Assembly (NCBI RefSeq): GCF_964019805.1
Contig: NZ_OZ026472.1
Location: 868,001 to 932,000, forward strand
DNA: 64,000 nucleotides
Direction: 5' to 3'
Origin: Candidatus Lariskella endosymbiont of Epinotia ramella
Lineage (GTDB): Bacteria > Pseudomonadota > Alphaproteobacteria > Rickettsiales > Midichloriaceae
Every line of letters starts with the position of its first letter. Within the stretch, counting starts at the first letter, position 1. Below the pieces are notes generated by a model, which searched no databases, had not been told where the DNA came from, and saw only the letters and a program-made list of their open reading frames with translations. Shown one piece after another: positions 17,983 to 27,423 of the stretch. The position numbers and the translations under genes were made by a program.

Positions 17983-18885
17983 CTAAATTAGACTTAATAT
18001 TTCTGCAGCAGCTTTTTGACCAACTAAGATAGCATCAGATGCTTTAGCATGCAGCTTTGAGTAGATCATTTTTTTGCGATTGACCTCAAAGAATGAAGAG
18101 TTAAAGAAAATCTCATTGTCAACTAGTTTAGCATATGCAGCAATTGGAGTTGAACAATCCCCACCAAATGCTTTTAAAAATGCTCTTTCTGCCAAGATAC
18201 AGCAGTGAGTTTCTGCATGATGAATTGATTGAAGTATTTCTATTACTTTATTGTCATCTATGCGACATTCAACACCTATAGCACCTTGACCTATTGCAGG
18301 AATAAATTTATCAACATCAAGCACTGCAGTTGCATGTTCCACCATATTCAGTCGTTTAAGTCCTGCAAGTGCTATTACAATTGCATCCACAACTCCATTA
18401 TGTAATTTTCTGATTCTAGTTTCTATGTTGCCTCTTAGGTTTTCAACTTTGACCTGTTTATAGAAATTTTGCAAGAAAGCTCGTCTTCTGCTTGAGCATG
18501 TTCCGACTATTGCACCTTCATGAAGTTCCTCTGGTGATTTGGCATTTAAAGATATGAAAACGTCTCTTGGATCCTCTCTTTCTAGAACGCAATCTATAAT
18601 TAGACCTTCTGGAGTAACGGCAGGTACATCTTTCATAGAGTGTACTGCTATATCTATTTCTTTTGATATTAGTTGCATTTCTATTTCTTTTAGGAACAAT
18701 CCTTTACCTCCAAGTAGATGCAAATCAGCTTGATATAACCTATCACCGGTAGTTTGAATCTTTACTATTTCGCATTTTATATCTGAAAAATTTTCTTGAA
18801 TTTTATATATAACAGCTTTAGCCTGTGCAACGGCAAGTGGGCTTGTTCTAGTTCCAACTTTTAAAAGCATTATATTGCTTATCAT
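17983..18885 (-). CDS. hemC: Porphobilinogen deaminase (hydroxymethylbilane synthase)
   Basis: HemC joins four porphobilinogen units into hydroxymethylbilane in haem biosynthesis (cytoplasm). The 300-residue protein opens with KVGTRTSPLAVAQAKAV and has the conserved HSMKDVPAV segment near residue 80. CSSRRRAFLQ is also present, and the cofactor-attaching Cys lies in AFGGDCSTPIAAYA near residue 240. Length is normal. The start may be the ATG five residues further in (MLLKVGTRT). It is divergent from hemW with 181 bp between, so a shared promoter region is likely. Confidence 0.96.
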   Translation of the reverse strand: MISNIMLLKVGTRTSPLAVAQAKAVIYKIQENFSDIKCEIVKIQTTGDRLYQADLHLLGGKGLFLKEIEMQLISKEIDIAVHSMKDVPAVTPEGLIIDCVLEREDPRDVFISLNAKSPEELHEGAIVGTCSSRRRAFLQNFYKQVKVENLRGNIETRIRKLHNGVVDAIVIALAGLKRLNMVEHATAVLDVDKFIPAIGQGAIGVECRIDDNKVIEILQSIHHAETHCCILAERAFLKAFGGDCSTPIAAYAKLVDNEIFFNSSFFEVNRKKMIYSKLHAKASDAILVGQKAAAEILSLI

Positions 18886-19066
18886 TAAAATTTTTAAGTA
18901 TTATTCGATATTCTTTGGCTAATTTATAAAACTACCGCTTTTAAAAGCATTAAATATAATTCTAAAGTCTATTTGCTCATTAAGTAAAATGCCTCAATCA
19001 ATAAGGGACGCGTAATACTTCTCTTTTAGCCAGTCACAGTATACAAAAACTAAAGCAAAGATCAAT

Positions 19067-20203
19067 ATGAGTCATAATAAGGTTTCATTATATATTCATT
19101 GGCCGTTTTGTAGATCAAAATGTCCATACTGTGATTTCAATAGTCATATAGCAAGGAATATAAATGAAATTGAGTGGTTGGAAGCATATAAATTGAACAT
19201 TGAATACTATTCTAGATATCTTGCGGAAAAAGAAGTGATAAGTATATTTTTTGGTGGTGGCACGCCATCTTTAGCTCCGCTATCGATCATCAGCGGAATT
19301 TTAGAGAAAATCGCTTCTTTATCCAAAATGTCAAAATATGTGGAGATTACATTGGAAGCAAATCCAACATCAGTTGAGAGCAGTAAATTCGAATCGTTTA
19401 AAACAATTGGTATCAACAGAGTTTCACTTGGTATACAAAGCTTTAATCAAAATAATCTGAAGTTTTTAGGGCGCGAGCATAGCGTAGCTGAAGCGAAGAA
19501 TGCAATTGAGATTGCTAGTAAACACTTTAGTAATTATTCACTAGACTTTATCTATGCACTTCCAGGTCAAACCCTAGATGATTGGGCATTTGAGTTAAAT
19601 GAGATAAAGCATTACATATCTAAACATGTTTCGTTATATCAACTTACAATAGAGAAGGGTACTCCGTTCTTTAAGTCAAATAAAAATGGTGAATTTAAGA
19701 TGCCGACAGAAGATCTATCAGCTGATTTTTATAATCTCACTCAAGATATTATGTGGAATATGCCAAGCTATGAAATTTCAAATCATGCAAAGCAAGGTTA
19801 TGAATGTAAACACAATTTTGGCTATTGGAGATATAATGAATATCTAGGAATAGGTCCTGGTGCACATGGTAGATATGAGCAAAATGGCGTAAAATACGCA
19901 GCTCTTCAGCATCATAATCCAGAAATATGGCTTACAAAAAGTGTCAATGAGCAATCTGCTTTTCAAAGTATAACTCAACTTAGTATTGATGAAGTTCGAA
20001 GTGAGAAGATATTAATGGGAATGAGGCTAAAAGAAGGAATGGAACTTGGATTAATAGCCACAACAAATAAACAATTTACTGCAGTGGAATTCTTAATAAA
20101 TGCTGGAATCTTAGAATATAAAGAAATACTTGGTAAAACACATATTGCAGCAACCAGAAAAGGCTCACTCATGCTAAATAGAGTAGTTGAATTTATCATA
20201 TAG
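19067..20203 (+). CDS. hemW: Radical SAM haem chaperone HemW (HemN-like)
   Basis: The 378-residue protein carries the radical-SAM cluster motif CRSKCPYCDF near residue 16, followed by FFGGGTPSLAP and NRVSLGIQSFN. The fourth residue after the last Cys is Phe, not Cys, as in HemW rather than true coproporphyrinogen oxidase HemN. HemW proteins bind haem and deliver it to target proteins; many are mis-named HemN. The C-terminal HemN domain (YNEYLGIGPGAHGR onward) is complete. It is divergent from hemC, which supports a haem-related role. Confidence 0.93.
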   Translation: MSHNKVSLYIHWPFCRSKCPYCDFNSHIARNINEIEWLEAYKLNIEYYSRYLAEKEVISIFFGGGTPSLAPLSIISGILEKIASLSKMSKYVEITLEANPTSVESSKFESFKTIGINRVSLGIQSFNQNNLKFLGREHSVAEAKNAIEIASKHFSNYSLDFIYALPGQTLDDWAFELNEIKHYISKHVSLYQLTIEKGTPFFKSNKNGEFKMPTEDLSADFYNLTQDIMWNMPSYEISNHAKQGYECKHNFGYWRYNEYLGIGPGAHGRYEQNGVKYAALQHHNPEIWLTKSVNEQSAFQSITQLSIDEVRSEKILMGMRLKEGMELGLIATTNKQFTAVEFLINAGILEYKEILGKTHIAATRKGSLMLNRVVEFII

Positions 20204-20331
20204 TCTTTTATGTAATTTTTCATTAGGCACTGCTTGCATAAGTGCGCGCACGAGGATTTCAAACTTATGATCGTCATATAATTTTGCGTAATGTCGATAA
20301 TCAATTTTATATAATTTTTTGGAGAGATATT

Positions 20332-21144
20332 GTGAAATATAAGTGCTTATCAATTGCTGGATTTGATGGGTCAGGAGGTGCTGGTATTCATGCTGATATC
20401 AAAACATTTTCAGCTATAGGGTGTTACGGAATGAGTGTACTCACGAGTGTTCCTGTGCAAAATACGTGCGGCGTGAGAAAATGTTATGATTTGCCGCTTT
20501 TATGTATAGAAGAACAACTTGAAGCTATCTTTGATGATATAAGACCTGATAGCATTAAGATAGGCATGCTATTTTCTGCGGAAATAATTGAACTTGTGGC
20601 GAGTTTTTTAAGTACTAGAGCAAAAAATATTCCAATTGTTTTGGATCCAGTGATGATTGCAAAAAGTGGAGATGCTTTATTAATGGATGATGCAGTGGAT
20701 GCACTGAGAGTATCGCTAATTCCAATTGCTACAATAATTACGCCGAATATACCAGAGAGCCACGTTCTATGTGGAAAAAATAACGAAGTTGAACTTTCTG
20801 CATCAACTTTGCTGGAACTCGGATGTAATGCGGTCTTGCTAAAAGGTGGGCATAAAAATAGCTCATATTCTTCTGATTTATTCTTGGATAAAAGCGGCTT
20901 TAGTAAAACACTGACGGCAAAGCGCATCACATCTAAAAATACACATGGAACAGGATGTACACTTTCTGCTGCAATTTGCGCTTTTCTTGCACGTGGCGTA
21001 CAGCTATTTAAAGCCTGTGAACTTGCTAAACAATATCTCTCAGGTGCAATACTTGCTTCTGCTAATCAAGAAATGGGAAGAGGGTGCGGGCCAGTTCATC
21101 ATTTTTATAAGTTATGGAACAAAGTTAATTTTGAAGAAGAGTAA
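20332..21144 (+). CDS. thiD: Hydroxymethylpyrimidine / phosphomethylpyrimidine kinase
   Basis: ThiD phosphorylates HMP and HMP-phosphate in thiamine synthesis and salvage. I choose the GTG at 20332, preceded by GGAGAG with 5 nt between, giving 270 residues (VKYKCLSIAGFDGSGGAGIH), the normal family length. A longer frame from 20242 runs back into repeat DNA (around 20225-20260). Hallmarks are AGFDGSGGAGIHADIKTF, the anion-hole region VLDPVMIAKSGDALL and THGTGCTLSAAICAFLARG near the end, which holds the catalytic Asp-equivalent region. No other thiamine genes are nearby. Confidence 0.95.
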   Translation: MKYKCLSIAGFDGSGGAGIHADIKTFSAIGCYGMSVLTSVPVQNTCGVRKCYDLPLLCIEEQLEAIFDDIRPDSIKIGMLFSAEIIELVASFLSTRAKNIPIVLDPVMIAKSGDALLMDDAVDALRVSLIPIATIITPNIPESHVLCGKNNEVELSASTLLELGCNAVLLKGGHKNSSYSSDLFLDKSGFSKTLTAKRITSKNTHGTGCTLSAAICAFLARGVQLFKACELAKQYLSGAILASANQEMGRGCGPVHHFYKLWNKVNFEEE

Positions 21145-21282
21145 TGCACATGAGTTGCTGATTAATACTTAAGCATTTCATACTATGAATTGTAGTAAAA
21201 TTGCCTGACAAATCTTTCATAATATCATCAACAAAACAGTGCATTGATGTACAATCCTTTTGCATAAGATATTTTTATTTAT

Positions 21283-22182
21283 TAGACCTCTTGCATAACC
21301 ATATAAATTGATTAAAATCCTTGATTTTATCAAGGATAACATGAAGTTTGAAAACATCAAAGATGAATACGCAGAAGAGTTTCGCAGGCTTACTGGCATT
21401 AAACGAGGAACGTTTGAAGTTATACTAAGTATATTAAAAGAAGCTGAAGCTATTTTAAAGTCTCAAGGTGGAAAACCCAATAAATTGGCTTTAGAAGATC
21501 GATTACTCATGACGCTTGAGTACTTGCGTGAATACAGGACATATTTTCATATTTCCCGCAGTTATGGAATAAGTGAAAGTGCCTGTTATCGTAATATACG
21601 TTGGATTGAAGATACTCTAATTAAAGATAAACGATTTTCACTACCTGGACGTAAAGCATTACTAAAAAGCGATTCTGAATACGAACTTGTGTTAATTGAT
21701 GCTACTGAAACACCGATAGAACGACCTAAAAAAAACAGAAGCACTTTTATTCGGGAAAAAAGAGGCGACATACTCTAAAAACTCAGCTTATTGTGGATAA
21801 AAGGAAAAAAGAAATCATTTGCACTAATTTTTCTAATGGCAAGCGTCATGATTTCAGGTTATTTAAAGAATCCGGAGTTCACATCCACCCTGAGATTAAA
21901 GTTCTTACAGATACTGGTTATCAAGGCATTGATAAGTTGCATTATAATTCAGAGTTACCAAAGAAAAAGACAAAAAAGCGACCACTAAGCAGGAAAGATA
22001 AAAAGAAAAATCGTCAATTGTCTAGTGAACGTGTTTTAAATGAAAACGTCATAGGCATGATCAAACGATTTAAAATTATCGCTGATCGTTATAGGAACAG
22101 AAGAAAACGATTCGGTTTAAGGTTTAATTTACTTGCTGGTATCTATAACTTTGAGCTTTAAATAGGTTATGCAAGAGGTCTA
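21283..22182 (+). mobile_element. IS5-type insertion sequence, copy 2
   Basis: This has the same 900-bp unit, 16-bp perfect ends and TA flanks as copy 1. It lies in the space after thiD and breaks no recognisable gene. Confidence 0.95.
21341..22161 (+). CDS. IS5-type transposase, split by -1 frameshift (copy 2)
   Basis: The reading frames are identical to copy 1: the N-terminal frame ends at 21778, and the catalytic C-terminal frame is reached by slipping at the eight-A run (21728-21735). The hairpin over the start site is present. Confidence 0.9.
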
Positions 22183-22361
22183 TTGAACAAACTGAAAACA
22201 ACCTATAACTCCTAAAAAATCTACGGCATAGAAATCATTTAATTGACAACTGGTATGAAATTACTACATATGATCTTTGGAATAATTAAAAATAATTCTA
22301 TCTTTAATCTTAATTTAACGCTTGTCTCTTAAGACAGTATTGATAACCATTTATATAGCAT

Positions 22362-22775
22362 TTGAATATGTTTAGACTGTCTAGAACTACAATAACACAA
22401 GATACAATGCCGAAATACCAAAAATTATTTGATTACTTGCTCAGTCAAGAAAATAAGAGTATTGAATCAGAAGTGCCACCTATTGTGAGCGCAATGCTTA
22501 AAGAGAGAGATAAAATAAAACTAGATGGTAATATGTTAATATCAGCATTAGATATGCTGATAAACCGAGTCAACAATTTTTGGAATGTAGAAGATAAAGC
22601 AAAGTTAATTAAAGTAATAGTTAATACAAATAATGATCAGCTTGTTACATTTGCAACAGCTGAAAATCCTGCACCAGAGCACCAAAAGCTTGCTAAGAGT
22701 TTTTCAGATTATGTGCAAAACCGTAATAATGCTACTCAAATGCATGATAAACTCAAGAGAAGTTTTACGAGATAG
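22362..22775 (+). CDS. Hypothetical protein, 137 residues
   Basis: This soluble, highly charged protein has no signal peptide or membrane segment. Predicted mostly helical from its composition, it ends in a basic tail (DKLKRSFTR). I recognise no family. It sits alone between IS5-type copy 2 and a dispersed repeat, without a convincing ribosome-binding site, so it could be a remnant of a larger gene. Codon use is like its neighbours. Confidence 0.45.
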   Translation: MNMFRLSRTTITQDTMPKYQKLFDYLLSQENKSIESEVPPIVSAMLKERDKIKLDGNMLISALDMLINRVNNFWNVEDKAKLIKVIVNTNNDQLVTFATAENPAPEHQKLAKSFSDYVQNRNNATQMHDKLKRSFTR

Positions 22776-22894
22776 AGAGTCTGGTCAAAAGCTGCAAAAC
22801 AAGTAACTTTGCGTTGTAAGAGAGAGAAATATTGTGGAAAGATTAGAGGTAGAAATGATCTATTAATGTTTATGAATAACTCACCTTACACACC

Positions 22895-23061
22895 ACATCA
22901 TTGTTGCGTCATAACCCTAAGAAGCTAGAGGATTTATGTTGGTTTCAAGCAGTTATAATGCACCAAAAGTTCTGCAGAAAATTGGTGCTTGGCCATTCCA
23001 AAGCTAATTTATTTAACTTTCAGCAAAAATTTATTTGCTACGCAAATGAATTTTTGACAGA
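22895..23061. repeat. Partial dispersed repeat next to the EamA gene remnant
   Basis: This contains the 'ttgcgtcataaccctaagaagct' module and then the sub-terminal part 'ctttcagcaaaaatttatttgctacgcaaat' with 'tttttgacag' at the end. The central module is missing. It ends directly at the stop codon of the EamA transporter remnant. Confidence 0.65.
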
Positions 23062-23428
23062 TTATTTACGGAGATTTATCAAAAGTAGAGAGATAAGAAT
23101 AATAAAGGCTCCTAATATATTCACTATACTGAAATTTTCATCAAAAAATGGCAGAGAAATTGCTGCAAGTATTAAAGGAGTGAGAGCTCTAAATATTCCA
23201 GACTGCCAAAATGGAATCATATGTACACCCTTCAGTAGCAATGCTGTGGACAGCAGGAAAAACAGAGAAGAGAGGATAATCATGGCATATTGTTTGATTC
23301 CAGGGGTAAGTTTTATTGAGTCTTCATAACATGCAAAGAAAATACTTAAAATGATCAAACTTGCAATGCTGTTAAAAAAGAGTGTGGAATAAACTGAAAT
23401 TTGGGCATGCATAAGCTTTGCTAGTGCA
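23062..23428 (-). pseudogene. EamA/DMT transporter, C-terminal part (gene split by IS)
   Basis: Reading in from the IS border, the frame gives YALAKLMHAQISVYSTLFFN and continues to LGAFIILISLLLINLRK. It has four or five membrane helices, the second half of a DMT-superfamily (EamA) transporter. The first half is at 25085-25570 on the same strand. Removing the IS and one TATGTA joins FLYAVT to YALAKL in frame, giving a normal-length protein of about 290 residues. The substrate is unknown; EamA proteins export or import small metabolites. Confidence 0.85.
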
Positions 23429-23434
23429 TATGTA

Positions 23435-25078
23435 GTACACGCACCAAAAGTCTTGGAAGAGGCATAAAATAATGTTTAGAGTATCAAAATAGTGTTTTTA
23501 ATCCGTAAGAAAATGTTATAATATCCCAAAAAACTTACGGATTTGTATTATATGCCATCAGAAGAAGTGCAAATTAATAATACTCAAAGTAGAATATTTG
23601 AGGAGAGATTATCTAATAGTTTGAATCCCAAACACAAGTTATATAAATTAAGATCGATAGTTGATTGGTGTGGTCTTGATGAGCGAATTTTTGGTAAAGT
23701 TTCTGTGAAACGATATGGTAGAAGCCGTAAAGACCGTCGTGTTATGCTTGGTTTGTTTATGTTGCAAGCCATTTCAAGTGCCTCTGATTGTTATACTGAG
23801 GAGGAGCTTCAGGAAAATTCCTATTGGCAGTATTTTTGTGGATATGACTATTTCAAAAATGACATAATTGTATCTGAAAGTTGCATAAGAAGATTTCGTC
23901 AAGCTTTAGGAGAATCTGGGTGTCGTGAGATATTAAAGGAGCTTGTCAGAATAGGCTGTAAGATTGGCACAGTTAAAAAAAAGATTTGGCAGCCGTGATT
24001 ATTGATACGACAGTTCAGCCAAAGCATATAAAACATCCACATGATTGTCATCTAATGGAAAAGGCGCGTTTTCAGATAGTTGAGCTTTGCAAGGATCAAG
24101 GTATATCGCTAAATGATACATATGCAAAGTACTACAAGCGTGGAATAATGAAGGTTTGGAAATATCGTGATGATAGCAAGTCCAAAAAGCGGATTAATCA
24201 GATGAAGAAGCTGAAAAGCAGGCTTGGCCGTCTAATAAGATTTTGCCATCGTGGTATTGCAAAACTGTCATTGACTATTTCACCAGAAGCCGCAGCAATT
24301 CTAGAAAAAGCTAATATGATCTATAATCAATCTGTACTTTGCAAACGTGCCAAAGAGGATTACAAAAAAGAAAATAAGGTACTATATAGTTTCCATGAAC
24401 CTGCTGTTGAGTGCATAGGCAAAGGCAAATTGCACAAACCATACGAATTCGGCAACAAGGTTGGTATAGCGGTGAGTGGCAGAGGTAATTTCATAGTTGG
24501 AATAAAGTCATTTCATGGAAATCCATACGATGGACATACACTATCTGAGATGGTTGATGAGGTGAAAAAGGTTGCAGAAGATCCCAAAAAGATATTTGTG
24601 GACCTTGGTTACCGAGGTAATAATTTAAAGTCCAAAAGCAAAGTATATACGCCATATACCAAGAAAAGCCTTAGTTTTGCTGATAAAAAGATGATGAAGC
24701 GAAGAAGTGCAATTGAGCCTATAATCGGACATTTGAAGCATTTTGGTCGTCTTGGACGTAATTATCTGCGAGGTATAATAGGAGATATAATAAATCCATT
24801 CATATCAGCCATAGGCATGAATCTGAAGGCGATAGAGCGCACCTTATCTGGCTAATCACCTGAATTTAAACATATCAAAATCAAATGCTACAAAGTGGCA
24901 ATAGAGGACGCATGCTTAAAACGCAGCATTTTGAACGCCTTACAGACATTTTTCCCGTTCTGCCATAAAAAATCACAATAAATTGACACAGGTACCATTA
25001 CATGAGCAGCAAAACACACAATATAAAGTTGTAACAAGGCATTTCAAAAGCTAAAATCCATACTTTTGGCGGATGGAC
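23435..25078 (+). mobile_element. 1.64-kb IS5/IS1182-like insertion sequence inside an EamA gene
   Basis: The ends are imperfect inverted repeats: left 'gtacacgcaccaaaagt', right (reverse complement) 'gtccatccgccaaaagt'. A 6-bp TATGTA lies on both sides (23429-23434 and 25079-25084). The transposase is split over two frames. A palindrome 'atccgtaag...cttacggat' lies at about 23501-23540, upstream of the transposase. The left end also occurs alone at about 3034-3135 and 50510-50625, and the right-end sequence starts many dispersed repeats, so this IS seems to be the parent of the MITE family. Confidence 0.85.
23543..24855 (+). CDS. IS5/IS1182-like transposase, split by -1 frameshift
   Basis: The first frame (23543-23998) holds the DNA-binding N-terminus with KLRSIVDWCGLDERIF. 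The second (ending 24855) holds the catalytic core: AAVIIDTTVQPKHIKHPHD with the first Asp, IFVDLGYRGNN with the second and RRSAIEPIIGHLKHFGRLGR with the Glu. They overlap at eight A followed by G (23975-23982). A one-base backward slip there reads KKKDLAAVIIDTT, restoring a typical junction and a product of about 437 residues. 'FHGNPYDGHTL' is also typical of this group. All catalytic residues are present, so the element may be active. Confidence 0.88.
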
Positions 25079-25084
25079 TATGTA

Positions 25085-25570
25085 ACTGCATACAAAAATG
25101 AAGAAGATAGTGCTGCAAGAACATATAAAGTGTCAAACTTCAGCTTATTATCATCATGTATAATAAACATGATGCTGCCAAGTATAATTAATAGCACTAG
25201 AAATATATCCAGGTATTTCACCTTGTCCTTAAAAATCGATATAGAAAGAAAAAATGCAAAGACTACCTTAGTGCGACTTAATAAGCTGAAGGTTATCGGC
25301 GGGAGCCCAGCAAGACTAACAAACCAAAATAACTCGCTCAGCGCGTTTATTATACTAACTATAAGTAATGCTGGCAAAATAGCTCTTGATATCTTGATTG
25401 ATAGCTTTTTATATAAAAAACTGCATATTATACAGACACAAAGTGAGCTGCCGAGTGCCATTTCATAGGGCGCCACTTTATTAAGAGCAAATTTTGCGAA
25501 TAGTATCGAAAATGCAGCAATAAAGCCGAATAAAGATTGATAATCGCGCCATTTTTTACTAGAAAATGCG
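25085..25570 (-). pseudogene. EamA/DMT transporter, N-terminal part (gene split by IS)
   Basis: The open frame encodes SLFGFIAAFSILFAKFALNK, then APYEMALGSSLCVCIICSF and so on to SSFLYAVT, the first half of an EamA transporter with about five membrane helices. The frame is open back to a stop near 25566, but no ATG, GTG or TTG lies before the first helix. The original start codon therefore seems to be lost as well. The only in-frame start is the GTG at 25476, inside the domain. The C-terminal part is at 23062-23428. Confidence 0.8.
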
Positions 25571-25730
25571 AATTAATTCCTTTATCTTTGATTGTCATAT
25601 AAATAACATGCGAATAACATAGTTTATAATTGTCTAGCCATGACTCTAGATATAGAAAAAAACATTTTCAAGGCATATTTGAAAGGTGGTTTAATGTGGC
25701 TTCAAACAGCGTTTCGCCATAAATATCTTC

Positions 25731-26316
25731 GTGATGTCAGCAATGGCAGACGTTACAAATGATCCATATAACACAGAGCAGATGACAAGATTTTTAAATT
25801 CTGAATTTTCTGACAAACAACTAACGCGTGTTTCAAAAATAATGAATTTTGAACATTCTAGAATAGCAAGCTTAAATCAATTCATTGTTCCACTCGCCAG
25901 CATAAAACTTGAGTGGCAAAAAACTAAAATTATCGCATTAAAAATGCATCATATTGTTTTTTAGTGGCAATAATTATCTTATATTTAACAAGATCTCATG
26001 CAATTTAGCAGAAAAAAGAGATGCTATACTTCATGGCAGCATAAAATTGGAAGAAAATAATGAAGTTAGAGTTCTATTAGCAAAAGCACTTCATAAAGCT
26101 AGACGCTCTATAATAGAGAATCCCGGCTTATCGCAGCTCTTTATTGCATCTTATTACTATAATGAAACATGTAAATTTAAACCATATTCAGCAGAATTAT
26201 ATCAAGATATTAGGAAAAAATATGGCATTAAGAGTGAGATAAAATCTAAAACACTGTTTCAAAAAGAATGTATAGAAAAAATGCAGGGTATAATATTAGA
26301 TTGTATTGGATATTAA
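25731..26316 (+). pseudogene. Hypothetical protein, probably frameshifted
   Basis: Two overlapping frames follow one another: 25731-25964 (77 residues, including DPYNTEQMTRFLNSEFSDKQ) and 25954-26316 (120 residues, including LLAKALHKARRSIIENPGL). The overlap is in a run of six T at 25958-25963, a likely indel site. A further short frame starts upstream at 25639 (MTLDIEKNIFKAYLKGG). I recognise no family. They could be one decayed gene or two small genes. Confidence 0.35.
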
Positions 26317-26434
26317 GTCGTCTTTGCGTCATCACTCTAAGAAGTGGAGGGATTTATATCGGTTGCAAGCATCGGACAAAATTATATACCCGCAAATTAG
26401 CGCAGAGCCGTTCTAAAAACTAATTTTTGTACAA
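26315..26434. repeat. Partial dispersed repeat at the IS5-type copy 3 border
   Basis: The sequence 'tgcgtcatcactctaagaagt', then 'gcaagcatcggacaaaattatatac' and 'ctaatttttgtaca' matches two separated modules of the dispersed family. The right end is directly cut by IS5-type copy 3 at 26435, so the IS probably landed in this repeat. Confidence 0.6.
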
Positions 26435-27334
26435 TAGACCTCTTGCATAACCATATAAATTGATTAAAATCCTTGATTTTATCAAGGATAACATGAAGTT
26501 TGAAAACATCAAAGATGAATACGCAGAAGAGTTTCGCAGGCTTACTGGCATTAAACGAGGAACGTTTGAAGTTATACTAAGTATATTAAAAGAAGCTGAA
26601 GCTATTTTAAAGTCTCAAGGTGGAAAACCCAATAAATTGGCTTTAGAAGATCGATTACTCATGACGCTTGAGTACTTGCGTGAATACAGGACATATTTTC
26701 ATATTTCCCGCAGTTATGGAATAAGTGAAAGTGCCTGTTATCGTAATATACGTTGGATTGAAGATACTCTAATTAAAGATAAACGATTTTCACTACCTGG
26801 ACGTAAAGCATTACTAAAAAGCGATTCTGAATACGAACTTGTGTTAATTGATGCTACTGAAACACCGATAGAACGACCTAAAAAAAACAGAAGCACTTTT
26901 ATTCGGGAAAAAAGAGGCGACATACTCTAAAAACTCAGCTTATTGTGGATAAAAGGAAAAAAGAAATCATTTGCACTAATTTTTCTAATGGCAAGCGTCA
27001 TGATTTCAGGTTATTTAAAGAATCCGGAGTTCACATCCACCCTGAGATTAAAGTTCTTACAGATACTGGTTATCAAGGCATTGATAAGTTGCATTATAAT
27101 TCAGAGTTACCAAAGAAAAAGACAAAAAAGCGACCACTAAGCAGGAAAGATAAAAAGAAAAATCGTCAATTGTCTAGTGAACGTGTTTTAAATGAAAACG
27201 TCATAGGCATGATCAAACGATTTAAAATTATCGCTGATCGTTATAGGAACAGAAGAAAACGATTCGGTTTAAGGTTTAATTTACTTGCTGGTATCTATAA
27301 CTTTGAGCTTTAAATAGGTTATGCAAGAGGTCTA
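26435..27334 (+). mobile_element. IS5-type insertion sequence, copy 3
   Basis: This is the same 900-bp unit with TA flanks. It sits in or next to a dispersed repeat; 'aatttttgtaca' on the left may continue in the repeat-end sequence 'caatttttgacggatagac' on the right (about 27352). Confidence 0.95.
26493..27313 (+). CDS. IS5-type transposase, split by -1 frameshift (copy 3)
   Basis: Protein frames are identical to copy 1. The N-terminal frame ends at 26930; the C-terminal frame continues to 27313 after slipping at the eight-A run (26880-26887). Confidence 0.9.
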
Positions 27335-27423
27335 TTGAACACTTGTGGCCAATCAATTTTTGACGGATAGACTTATGACAAGCTTAAAAGGCATAGAATG
27401 ACTAATCGTCAAAAATAAATTTA

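Noticed and set aside
20242-20331. 30-residue N-terminal extension of ThiD
   Set aside because: It reads through a repeat fragment; the GTG at 20332 has a ribosome-binding site and gives the usual length.
22901-23329. 142-codon plus-strand ORF
   Set aside because: It overlaps a repeat and runs antisense to the EamA transporter remnant, which has clear membrane helices.
25073-25468. 131-codon plus-strand ORF
   Set aside because: It is antisense to the N-terminal EamA part and has no protein features.
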